Assembly (NCBI GenBank): GCA_964403795.1
Contig: CAYOHP010000026.1
Coordinates: forward strand, 1-64,000
DNA: 64,000 nt
Origin: CAYOHP01 sp964403795 [NCBI: uncultured bacterium]
GTDB lineage: Bacteria; Muiribacteriota; UBA6191; CAZXTJ01
Direction: 5' to 3'
Part shown: positions 8,275 to 15,428 of the stretch, piece after piece
Numbering within the stretch: position 1 is the first letter of the stretch
Layout of the letters: each line of letters starts with the position of its first letter
The notes under the pieces: model-generated
Told to the model about the DNA's origin: nothing
Databases searched by the model: none
The model's input: only the letters and a program-made list of their open reading frames with translations
Program-made: the position numbers and the translations under genes

Positions 8275-8319
8275 TCCGGTCCGAGGAGGTGGGCCATCCG
8301 GGACGACAGGATCGACTCC

Positions 8320-8823
8320 ATGGTCGAGCTGTTCGAGGCGGTCCGGGTCCTCTACCACCGGCTGAAGCTGGCGGTGCAGGAGGTCCACGGCGAGGGCAGC
8401 CTGTCCTCGGGCCGGCGCGGCATCCTCCGGGACCTGAAGACCGAGGGCGAGAAGACGGTTCCCGAGCTGGCGAGGCTCCGTTCGGTGTCCCGGCAGCACG
8501 TCCAGGTCGTGGTCGACTCCCTCTCCCGGGAGGGCCTCGTCGAGCTGGTCGAGAATCCGGCCCACAAGAAGAGCCGGCTGGTCCGCCTCACCCCCGCCGG
8601 CGAGCGGGTCCTCTCCGAGATGGGGGACCGGGAGAGGGTCCTCCTGGCCGGCCTCCCGGCGAGCGTGAGCCGCTCCGACATGGTGACGGCCCAGGGGATC
8701 CTGGAACGCCTCCACGAGGGCTTCCAGGGCGAGCAGTGGGTGGCTCTGGTGACCGCCCGGGGGGCCGGACCCCGGGGGACCCGGACGCGGGTGCGGGGCA
8801 AGGGTCGGCGCAAGGCGCGCTGA
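8320..8823 (+). CDS. MarR-family winged-helix transcription regulator
   Basis: A 167-residue MarR-type repressor or activator that should bind DNA as a dimer. Seen: helix-turn-helix core TVPELARLRSVSRQHVQVVVDSL (about residues 46-68), followed by the wing region with VENPAHKKSRLVRLTPAG. LTPAGERVL is a hallmark of the family. The C-terminus is strongly basic (RGKGRRKAR), which is unusual and could add DNA contacts. The ATG was chosen because the extended -10 element at 8266-8274 lies after the upstream in-frame starts. It is divergent from the 5'-nucleotidase gene and may control it and itself; this is inference from position, and no operator repeat was found. Confidence 0.85.
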   Translation: MVELFEAVRVLYHRLKLAVQEVHGEGSLSSGRRGILRDLKTEGEKTVPELARLRSVSRQHVQVVVDSLSREGLVELVENPAHKKSRLVRLTPAGERVLSEMGDRERVLLAGLPASVSRSDMVTAQGILERLHEGFQGEQWVALVTARGAGPRGTRTRVRGKGRRKAR

Positions 8824-8868
8824 CGGCCGGGCCGCCTTGCGGACCTCGTCGCCAGGCCGCGGAGGGGG

Positions 8869-9894
8869 TCAGCGGCGGGTGGCCGAACGTCGGCAGCCGA
8901 AGGTGCTGCAGCCGTCCCCGTACTCCCAGCACTCGGGGTGGTGACGGGTCTCGCACAGGTCGCAGACCTTCTCGGCGCCCAGGATGGCGTCGCCGCAGAC
9001 CGGGCAGCGCGGGATCCCCTGGGAGGCGACCGGGGAGACCGAGACCGCCGGACCCGCCGCATCGACCGCTTCCGGGGATGCGGTGCGGGTTCCCGGCGAG
9101 CCTCGGGACGGGGTGGCGGAGCGGGGCAACGAGAGGATCGCCAGTCGGTCCGGGAGCGAGGCCCGACCGCCAGCCGGCAGGACCGGGGTGTCGAAGCGTT
9201 CCAGCTCGCCCCGGACCGGTCGATCGGTGATCCCCAGGAGGCTCTCGATGCGCTGCTCGAGGAAGAGGGCCTGGGCCGATTCCTGGAGTCCGTCGAGGAT
9301 CTTCACGTGGCTCCGGTCCGAGAGGATGGCATGCAGTTCGTAGGTCGCAGCCGAGTCGTTGCTGACTTCGGCCCGCTTCACGTAGAGCTGCTCGAGCCGG
9401 CCGGCCGGCCACGAGGTCGATGCCTGGTAGGGCAGTGGGTAGTGCTCCACGACCAGCTCGCCGCCCTCGACCTTGACCCGGGTGCGTTGCACCAGACCCA
9501 ACAGGCAGCCGTAGAGGAGGCCCAGGCCGATCAGGCCGTGGAAGGTCCCGAAGATCGCCATCATCCACTGGCGCTGGGTGATGGCGATCGCGTACCAGAC
9601 CACCATGAAGCCGTCCCAGAAGAGGGTGAACCCGAGCATGGGGATCACCGCCGGGGACCACCAGCGCCGCTCGATCGCCAGGCCCTTTTCGGTGGTGCGG
9701 AGCGAGATGCCTTCGGGAAGCGGGACTTCGGCCCGGGGACCGGCCGGGCCCTGGGTCGCGTCGGGGGCTGCCCGGCCCATGCGGGAGGCGAACTCGAAGA
9801 CCGAGTCGCAGCCGCGGCACTTGGCCAGCATGGTCGTCAGTTCGAGGTCGCCGGCCGGGATGGAGGCCCCGCAGGAGTCGCAGTCGATTCGCAC
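8869..9894 (-). CDS. membrane protein with N-terminal zinc ribbon and C-terminal Prok-RING domain
   Basis: A 341-residue protein. The N-terminus has a zinc-ribbon pattern, CDSCG (Cys5, Cys8) paired with KCRGC about 25 residues later. Two hydrophobic segments in the middle (about residues 90-150: IPMLGFTLFWDGFMVVWYA and IFGTFHGLIGLGLLYGCLL) are membrane helices. A Ser/Pro-rich linker leads to CPVCG...CDLCETRHHPECW...C...GC at the C-terminus, the treble-clef pattern of prokaryotic RING finger family 1. Known: such domains occur in multidomain bacterial proteins that may be ubiquitin-like signalling relics; function is unproven. GTG 9894 was chosen because the TACACT element at 9907-9902 ends 8 bases before it; the upstream ATG at 9921 would lie outside that message. 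Confidence 0.72.
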   Translation of the reverse strand: MRIDCDSCGASIPAGDLELTTMLAKCRGCDSVFEFASRMGRAAPDATQGPAGPRAEVPLPEGISLRTTEKGLAIERRWWSPAVIPMLGFTLFWDGFMVVWYAIAITQRQWMMAIFGTFHGLIGLGLLYGCLLGLVQRTRVKVEGGELVVEHYPLPYQASTSWPAGRLEQLYVKRAEVSNDSAATYELHAILSDRSHVKILDGLQESAQALFLEQRIESLLGITDRPVRGELERFDTPVLPAGGRASLPDRLAILSLPRSATPSRGSPGTRTASPEAVDAAGPAVSVSPVASQGIPRCPVCGDAILGAEKVCDLCETRHHPECWEYGDGCSTFGCRRSATRR

Positions 9895-9901
9895 GGGAAG
9901 C

Positions 9902-9907
9902 AGTGTA
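9902..9907 (-). promoter_or_regulatory. -10-like element TACACT for the RING protein gene
   Basis: TAnnnT hexamer ending 8 bases before GTG 9894, with no ribosome binding site between. This fits a leaderless message and decides the start codon. Confidence 0.35.
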
Positions 9908-9998
9908 CCGGGCGGCGTCATGGTCGGCGCTACGGGCGCTGTCGGTGCCGGGTCCGGGTGGTGCACGCTGGGAAGCGGGGAGGCGCGGGAGGAGCCGG

Positions 9999-10865
9999 AT
10001 GGCCGGCGAGAAACCCGATTTCGACCTGCCATGGGCCCGCCTCGAGGGCGAGCCCAAGGACGGGCCACCGCGCCTGAATCGTCAGAACCTCTTCCTGCTG
10101 GCGTGCCGGGATGCCTTCCGCAACGGGACCCTGAGTGCCGCCGAGAAGGCGTTCCTGGGGAAGTTCGCAGCTGCCCTGCAGCTCACCCCCGAGGAGTCCC
10201 GGGGTTTCGCCCGCCTGGCCAAGCAGGAGTCCGACGAGGGGAAGCTCGCGGGCGAGGAGGACCTCGACCCCAAGGTGGTGTTCAAGAAGGCCTGCGCCCT
10301 GGCCCAGGCCAAGGGGCGGCTGGATGCCGACGAGCGGGAGATCCTGGGGAAGTTCTCGGAGTCGCTGGGTGTCTCGATGATGCGGGTCGACTCCACCCTG
10401 CGCCAGCTGGCGGTGACCATCGACGAGTCGGCGAGATCCGTGAAGACCGACATCAAACTCGACCCGGGTCGGAGCATGGGCGGGGGGAAGGACGCCGGCG
10501 GGGAATGGGGGGAAGGCGATCCCCTGACCCGATCCGGGATCGGGAGGCTGGGGATCGACCTGCAGATGCCGGGGACGCCGGTGCCGCGACCCCCCACCCG
10601 CCCGGGGGCTGCCAGGATCCCCGATGCCAAGCCCGCGGGGGATGCCGAGGCACCCCGTCCGGACCTGCTGAGGGTGATCGTGGTCTCGGGAGCCATGGTG
10701 CTGGGCGGTGCCCTGATGGCGGTGTTCGGGATCCGCTTCGCAGGCCAGCTCTGGGAGGAGCAGCGGGCTTCGGTCACGCTGCTCGCGGCCGCGGCCTTGG
10801 CGGTCCCCGCCGGCCTCGCTCTCGCTCTCGCCGGATTCCTGAAGCTGGCCCGGCGGGGAGACTAG
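9999..10865 (+). CDS. membrane-anchored protein with two TerB-like repeats
   Basis: A 288-residue protein. Seen: two related helical repeats, residues about 23-66 (FLLACRDAFRNGTLSAAEKAF, LGKFAAALQLTPEE) and 82-125 (KKACALAQAKGRLDADEREI, LGKFSESLGVS). Each has an acidic turn followed by the LGKF helix, the arrangement of tellurite-resistance TerB-like domains. A flexible Gly/Pro-rich linker (about 145-215) leads to two C-terminal membrane helices (about 225-245 and 260-282). Known TerB-like domains act in metal- or stress-linked membrane complexes; the ligand here is unknown. ATG 9999 has a GGGAGGAG ribosome binding site. The gene is divergent from the RING protein gene. Confidence 0.6.
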   Translation: MAGEKPDFDLPWARLEGEPKDGPPRLNRQNLFLLACRDAFRNGTLSAAEKAFLGKFAAALQLTPEESRGFARLAKQESDEGKLAGEEDLDPKVVFKKACALAQAKGRLDADEREILGKFSESLGVSMMRVDSTLRQLAVTIDESARSVKTDIKLDPGRSMGGGKDAGGEWGEGDPLTRSGIGRLGIDLQMPGTPVPRPPTRPGAARIPDAKPAGDAEAPRPDLLRVIVVSGAMVLGGALMAVFGIRFAGQLWEEQRASVTLLAAAALAVPAGLALALAGFLKLARRGD

Positions 10866-10872
10866 CCGCGCC

Positions 10873-10896
10873 GGTGCGGGGGGGATCCCCCGTACC
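10873..10896. terminator. strong hairpin between convergent TerB-like gene and tRNA-Ser
   Basis: A 10-base stem with one mismatch (GGTGCGGGGG against CCCCCGTACC) closes a GGAT loop. It lies 8 bases after the TerB-like gene stop and 6 bases after the 3' end of tRNA-Ser on the other strand. No T-run follows on either side, so it is not a classical intrinsic terminator, but it is placed to end both transcripts. Confidence 0.45.
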
Positions 10897-10901
10897 GTCT
10901 A

Positions 10902-10984
10902 CGGAGAGGCAGGGATTCGAACCCTGGGAGGTTGCCCTCAACGGATTTCAAGTCCGCCGCTTTCGACCGCTCAGCCACCTCTCC
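10902..10984 (-). tRNA. tRNA-Ser (anticodon TGA)
   Basis: Minus-strand cloverleaf. The acceptor stem GGAGAGG pairs with CCTCTCC, the D-arm has GGCTGAGCGGTCGAAAGC, and the anticodon stem GCGGA/TCCGT holds loop CTTGAAA with anticodon TGA (reads UCA and UCG). A long variable arm, typical of serine tRNA, follows, then T-arm CAGGG-TTCGAAT-CCCTG. The 3' CCA is not encoded and must be added by CCA-adding enzyme. It is followed by the hairpin at 10873-10896 and preceded by an extended -10 element (11005-10997). Confidence 0.95.
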
Positions 10985-10996
10985 ATGGACCCCTCG

Positions 10997-11005
10997 AATC
11001 TAGCA
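10997..11005 (-). promoter_or_regulatory. extended -10 element (TGCTAGATT) of tRNA-Ser
   Basis: TGnTAnnnT on the minus strand, 12 bases before the tRNA 5' end. No good -35 hexamer is visible. Confidence 0.5.
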
Positions 11006-11039
11006 GACCGGAGCCTCCGGAACCGGTCCCGGAGGCCGA

Positions 11040-11069
11040 TTGAAGGCTTGTCCGCCGCTCTGGTACGGT
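11040..11069 (+). promoter_or_regulatory. sigma70-type promoter of the holB-ricT-envelope operon
   Basis: TTGAAG (11040-11045) is separated by 18 bases from TACGGT (11064-11069), which also has the TG extension. The holB ATG (11092) lies 22 bases downstream. Confidence 0.5.
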
Positions 11070-11091
11070 GCGCCGGGGCGATGGGAACCGG

Positions 11092-12492
11092 ATGGCCTCG
11101 TTCGCCGATCTCCTGGCGGCCTCTCCGCTCTTCGAGACCTTGAGGGGAGAGGCCGCGGCGCGCCGTCCGGTCCATGCCAATGTGCTCGAGTGCCGGGACC
11201 TGGGTGCCGCCCGGCTCCTGACCGAGCTCTGGGTCCGGACCCTGCAATGCCCGGCGGTCCCGACCGGGGGCGTCGCATGCGGGCAGTGCCCGGACTGCCA
11301 CCAGATCGACCAGGGCTGCCACCCCGGGGTGGTCTGGCTGGAACCCGATGGTGCCGTCGTCAAGATCGACCAGGTGCGGGCCGACGTGATCGACCGGATC
11401 GACGAACGGGTACCGGGAGGGCGTTTCCGGATCTTCGGGATCCTCTGCGCCGACCGCTTGAACGAGGAGTCGGGCAACACCCTCCTCAAGGTGCTGGAAG
11501 AGCCCCCGCCCCGCACCGTCTTCGTGCTCGTCACCGAGGACGCCGAGCAGGTGCTGCCGACGCTCAGGTCCCGGTCCCGGGCGCTGCGCCTCGAGCTGCC
11601 TTCGGGCGGGGAGCTGGCGGAACGGCTGGGCCTGGCCGGCGAGCCCGCCCGGCTCCGGGGGATCCTGCTCGTCTCCGGTGCCGCGCCGGGAGTCCTGGAC
11701 GACCTCTCCCGGGGACTCGGCGATCCGGTCCCGCCGGGCACCGGCCTTTGCGATCTGGCCCGGGTCTGGGGCGAGGCCCTGGAGGCGGCTTCCGATCGCC
11801 AGCTGCTGGCCGATCCCCGACCCGCCGCCCTCTCCTCCCGGGCCGCCGAGCAGACTCTGGTGGCGATGCTGGAGGCGATGACCCTGGAGGCCGGGCCGCT
11901 GGCCAGGGCCGACTGGTTGCACCGGGCGTTGGACCGGGTCGACGAGGTGGCGGCGGCGCGGGCCAAGGCGATCGTGGCCGCGGCCAGGGACCTCCACGGG
12001 GACGGGTACCGCCACCCGCAACTGGAACGACCGGCCCTGCTGGCCGGGAACAAGGCCGAGGCCAGCCAGAAGGCCTTCGCCCGCCAGGCGACCACCCGGT
12101 CCCTGGAGCACCTGCTGCACGGCCTGGCCCTGGCGGGAACCCTGGCGCTCCGGGTCCGGGCGGGCACCGAGGGCGGACTGCAGGCCGCCTACCCGGACCT
12201 CGAGGTGCTGGGCCGGCAGGTGGAGCCCCTCCTGCTGTCCCGGGTGCGGAGGGTCCGGCGGGCCGGGCTCGACCTCGCCCAACAGAATGCCCAGCTGTTG
12301 CTGGAGTCGCTGTTCCTCGACCTGGCCGCCATCGGCTCGCCCCGACCGGCCCAGGCTGCGGCAGGTGCCGCGGCGGGGTCCGCGCCTCGGTCGACAGGCG
12401 AGACGGCGAGGGGATCCGACGCCGGAGGAAACGCGGCGCGTCGGGCTTTCGCCTCGATCCGGGAGCGACTCGGCGAGAGGACGGCGGGCTGA
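11092..12492 (+). CDS. holB: DNA polymerase III delta' subunit-like protein (clamp loader)
   Basis: A 466-residue cytoplasmic protein of the replication clamp loader. Seen: the zinc module LQCPAVP...ACGQCPDC (Cys53, 63, 66, 69), the AAA+ core with VKIDQVRADVIDRI, GILCADRLNEESGNTLLKVLEEPP and the LRSRSRAL segment in the place of the family SRC motif. A functional P-loop is not seen; this is normal for delta'. The last 200 residues form the helical collar region and are longer and less conserved than usual. It heads an operon in which ricT follows after 3 bases; this holB-ricT order is common in bacteria. A good promoter lies at 11040-11069. Confidence 0.88.
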   Translation: MASFADLLAASPLFETLRGEAAARRPVHANVLECRDLGAARLLTELWVRTLQCPAVPTGGVACGQCPDCHQIDQGCHPGVVWLEPDGAVVKIDQVRADVIDRIDERVPGGRFRIFGILCADRLNEESGNTLLKVLEEPPPRTVFVLVTEDAEQVLPTLRSRSRALRLELPSGGELAERLGLAGEPARLRGILLVSGAAPGVLDDLSRGLGDPVPPGTGLCDLARVWGEALEAASDRQLLADPRPAALSSRAAEQTLVAMLEAMTLEAGPLARADWLHRALDRVDEVAAARAKAIVAAARDLHGDGYRHPQLERPALLAGNKAEASQKAFARQATTRSLEHLLHGLALAGTLALRVRAGTEGGLQAAYPDLEVLGRQVEPLLLSRVRRVRRAGLDLAQQNAQLLLESLFLDLAAIGSPRPAQAAAGAAAGSAPRSTGETARGSDAGGNAARRAFASIRERLGERTAG

Positions 12493-12495
12493 CCC

Positions 12496-13647
12496 ATGGC
12501 GCATCTGGCAGGCCTGGAATTCCGCTACCTGAGCCAGCTCCACTACGCACCCCTCTACGGGTTCGAGGTGGCCACCGGGGACTGGGTCGTGGTCCGCACC
12601 CGGAGGGGCAAGGAGATCGCCAAGGTCCGGGAACTGGTCCCCAAGGAGAAGGTGGCCGCCGACCTCGAGGTGGAGCCTTTCGTCCGCAAGATGCTGCGCC
12701 CGGCCGTCGAGGACGACCACGAGCGCGAGGAGCAGAACCGGGTCCGGGAGGCCCAGGCGATCCGGATCGGGGACAAGAAGGTCGAGCAGCTGGGTCTGCC
12801 CATGCGGCTGGTCCGGGTCCACTACCTCTTCGACCACAGCCGGATCCTCTTCTACTTCAAGGCGCCCCACCGGGTGGACTTCCGGGAGCTGGTGACGGAG
12901 CTGGCGGCGGTGTTCCGCACCCGCATCGAGCTCCGGCAGATCGGGGTCCGCGACGAAGCGAGGATCCTGGGCGGCGTCGGCGTCTGCGGCCGCGAGCTCT
13001 GCTGCACCACCTGGATGCGGGACTTCTTCCCGGTCACGGTGCGCATGGCCAAGGACCAGCACCTGTCCCTGAACCCCACCAACATCTCCGGGGTCTGTGG
13101 CCGCCTGAAGTGCTGCCTGATCTACGAGCAACCCTTCTACGAGGTGTCGCTCCGGGGCCTGCCGCCCCTGGGGAGCATCGTCATGACCTCCCGCGGCCCC
13201 GGCAAGCTCCTGAAGACCGACATCTTCACCGAGGTGGCCTCGATCCTCACCGAGGACTCGGAGATCCGGGAGGTCGACCTCTCGGAGATCCGCGGCCAGG
13301 GAGGGAGGATCTCGGCCCGCAGGGCGCCGCCCGCGGCCGACCGGCGCCAGGACGACCGGCGGGGCGAGCCGGTCCGGAGGGACCTGAGCGAGAGCCTCGA
13401 CATCTCGATGATGGACGAGGCCGAGCTGGAGCGGCGCGCCGACGATCGCCGGGCCCTGGACCGGCGCCAGCTCGAACGACGCGGGCCGGTCGACCGGGGT
13501 CGCAGGGGCCGCACCGATGGGCCTGCCGCGAGCCCCGACGTCTCTACGGAAGGGATCTCGCTGCGCGCCCTGCGGGCCGGTCTGGTCCGCAAGCCGAAGG
13601 ACGTCGATTCCTCGGGCGAGGACGACCGCGACGAGGACGAGGCGTGA
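12496..13647 (+). CDS. ricT: PSP1-domain protein, RicT/YaaT family
   Basis: A 383-residue protein of the PSP1 family. Seen: the conserved block around VRVHYLFDHSRILFYFKAPHRVDFREL, then two Cys clusters GVCGRELCC and GVCGRLKCC that bind an iron-sulfur cluster in the Bacillus RicT complex, and the NPTNISGVCGR segment. Known: in Bacillus, RicT helps RNase Y process mRNA and affects sporulation and biofilms; in other bacteria its role is not clear. The C-terminal 100 residues are a highly charged Arg/Asp-rich tail with repeated RRxxDRR-like units, beyond the usual family length of about 270. It starts 4 bases after holB and its stop overlaps the ABC exporter start by GTGA. Confidence 0.9.
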   Translation: MAHLAGLEFRYLSQLHYAPLYGFEVATGDWVVVRTRRGKEIAKVRELVPKEKVAADLEVEPFVRKMLRPAVEDDHEREEQNRVREAQAIRIGDKKVEQLGLPMRLVRVHYLFDHSRILFYFKAPHRVDFRELVTELAAVFRTRIELRQIGVRDEARILGGVGVCGRELCCTTWMRDFFPVTVRMAKDQHLSLNPTNISGVCGRLKCCLIYEQPFYEVSLRGLPPLGSIVMTSRGPGKLLKTDIFTEVASILTEDSEIREVDLSEIRGQGGRISARRAPPAADRRQDDRRGEPVRRDLSESLDISMMDEAELERRADDRRALDRRQLERRGPVDRGRRGRTDGPAASPDVSTEGISLRALRAGLVRKPKDVDSSGEDDRDEDEA

Positions 13648-15428
13648 GCCAGGCGACAGTCCGCACCCCTTGGGTCACCTGGTCGCGGTGCATGGGATTC
13701 CTGAAGGGGCTCTACCCGGGCTTCGTGATCGCGGCCTGGGCCTCGGCGCTCACCGCCTTCTTCACCCAGGGGAACGCGGTCGTCCTGAAGCTCCTCTTCG
13801 ACGACGTGATCCTGCCGGCCAGGACCGAACACCTGCATGTGGTGACGGGGATCCTGGTGGTGATCTACGCCGGCAAGGGCATCACCAGCTTCATCGCCCG
13901 GCACACCACCTTCCTGCTCGGATCGTGGTTCGCCTGGAGCGTGCGCAAGCGGCTCTACGCCCACCTGGTCCGGCTCCCGATGACCTACTTCGAGTCGGAA
14001 CGCACCGGCCAGATCCTGAACCGCTTCACCTACGACGTGGCCGCGGTCCAGAACAACACCAACATCTTCTATCACGCGATCAAGGACGCCTCCCACGTGG
14101 CGGCCGGCGTGGCACTCCTGCTCTGGCTGAACGCAGGGCTGGCGCTCCGCACCTTCTTCGTGATCCCCCTGGTGGCGGTGTTCGCCACCCGGCTGGCCAA
14201 GAAGCTCCGCCACCTCGGGCAGCTCTCGGCCCGGCAGACGGGGGACGTGGCCGCCTTCCTCCAGGAGAGCATCGTGGGGATCCACGAGATCCACGGGTTC
14301 TCGGTCGAGGAGCGCATGTCCCGCCGGTTCGAGGCCATCAACGGCGAGAACAAGGCGCTCCAGGACCGCTCCGCCAAGTACCAGGCGCTCTCCACGCCGC
14401 TGGTCGAGCTGATCGTCTCGCTCGGCCTGGGGTGGGTGATCTGGTCGGGAGCCGGGGAGGTGGTGGCCCGGACCATGACCCCCGGCGACATGCTGGCCTT
14501 CATCGCTGCCTTGGGGCTGCTCTTCGAACCGATGCGCAAGCTCTCGGACGTGAACAACGTCCTGAACGTGACCAAGGCCCACGCCGACCGGATCCTCGAC
14601 CTCCTCGACGAACCGGTCCCGATCGTCTCCCCGGAGAACCCGCGACTGCCCGCGCCCGCCGATCGGCAGGGACGGGTCCGGGTGCGAGGGGTCGGGTTCC
14701 GCTACCAGTCGGATTCCGAGGCGCCCATCCTGGAAGGCATCGATCTCGAGGCCAAGCCGGGCGAGGTGGTGGCCCTGGTCGGGTCCTCGGGCGCCGGGAA
14801 ATCCACCCTTCTCAAGCTCCTGCCCCGGTTCTACGATCCGGTCGAGGGCCAGGTGGAGATCGACGGCATCCCCACCCGGGAGTATCCCCTGGAGGATCTG
14901 CGGAGGATGTTCGGCATCGTGCCCCAGGACGCGGTCCTGTTCTCGGGGAGCATCCGGGAGAACATCGCCTTCGGGGTCGAGGACGCCTCCGAGGACGCGA
15001 TCCGGGCGGCTGCGGTCGACGCCAACGCCGACGAGTTCATCCGCTCCCTCGATGCCGGCTACGACACCCAGACAGGGGAGCGGGGCGTCCGGCTCTCGGG
15101 AGGCCAGAAGCAGAGGATCGCGATCGCCCGGGCCCTGCTCACCGATCCCCGCATCCTGATCCTCGACGAGGCCACTTCGTCCCTGGACACCGAGTCGGAG
15201 CGCCTGGTGCAGGAGGCCCTCGAGCGCCTGATGCGTTCCCGCACCACCTTCGTGATCGCCCACCGCCTCTCCACCATCCAGAAGGCCGACCAGATCCTGG
15301 TCATGTCGAAGGGCCGGATCGTGGAGCGGGGGACCCACGAGGCGCTGCTGGAACGGGGCGGCGAGTATGCGCGACTGCAGCGCCAGCAGCTCGACTCCGG
15401 TCCCGCCCGGGCAGGAGCGGCCGGATGA
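13644..15428 (+). CDS. MsbA-like ABC transporter (fused membrane and ATPase domains)
   Basis: A 594-residue half-transporter that should work as a homodimer in the inner membrane. Seen: six membrane helices in residues about 20-330 (for example FVIAAWASALTAFF and VELIVSLGLGWVIW) and an ATPase domain in 350-580 with Walker A GSSGAGKST, signature LSGGQKQR, Walker B ILILDEATSSLD and H-loop FVIAHRLSTI. The GTG start overlaps the ricT stop by four bases. Its neighbours lpxB-like, waaA and a glycosyltransferase suggest that it flips lipid A core or another glycolipid, the role of MsbA. The substrate is inferred from context only. Confidence 0.9.
   Translation: MSQATVRTPWVTWSRCMGFLKGLYPGFVIAAWASALTAFFTQGNAVVLKLLFDDVILPARTEHLHVVTGILVVIYAGKGITSFIARHTTFLLGSWFAWSVRKRLYAHLVRLPMTYFESERTGQILNRFTYDVAAVQNNTNIFYHAIKDASHVAAGVALLLWLNAGLALRTFFVIPLVAVFATRLAKKLRHLGQLSARQTGDVAAFLQESIVGIHEIHGFSVEERMSRRFEAINGENKALQDRSAKYQALSTPLVELIVSLGLGWVIWSGAGEVVARTMTPGDMLAFIAALGLLFEPMRKLSDVNNVLNVTKAHADRILDLLDEPVPIVSPENPRLPAPADRQGRVRVRGVGFRYQSDSEAPILEGIDLEAKPGEVVALVGSSGAGKSTLLKLLPRFYDPVEGQVEIDGIPTREYPLEDLRRMFGIVPQDAVLFSGSIRENIAFGVEDASEDAIRAAAVDANADEFIRSLDAGYDTQTGERGVRLSGGQKQRIAIARALLTDPRILILDEATSSLDTESERLVQEALERLMRSRTTFVIAHRLSTIQKADQILVMSKGRIVERGTHEALLERGGEYARLQRQQLDSGPARAGAAG

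Noticed and set aside
8242-8319. Upstream extension of the MarR gene
   Set aside because: It lies before and across the extended -10 element at 8266-8274 and adds no conserved sequence.
10948-13131. Long minus-strand frame opposite holB and ricT
   Set aside because: It runs through the tRNA-Ser and has no motif; the plus strand encodes conserved proteins.
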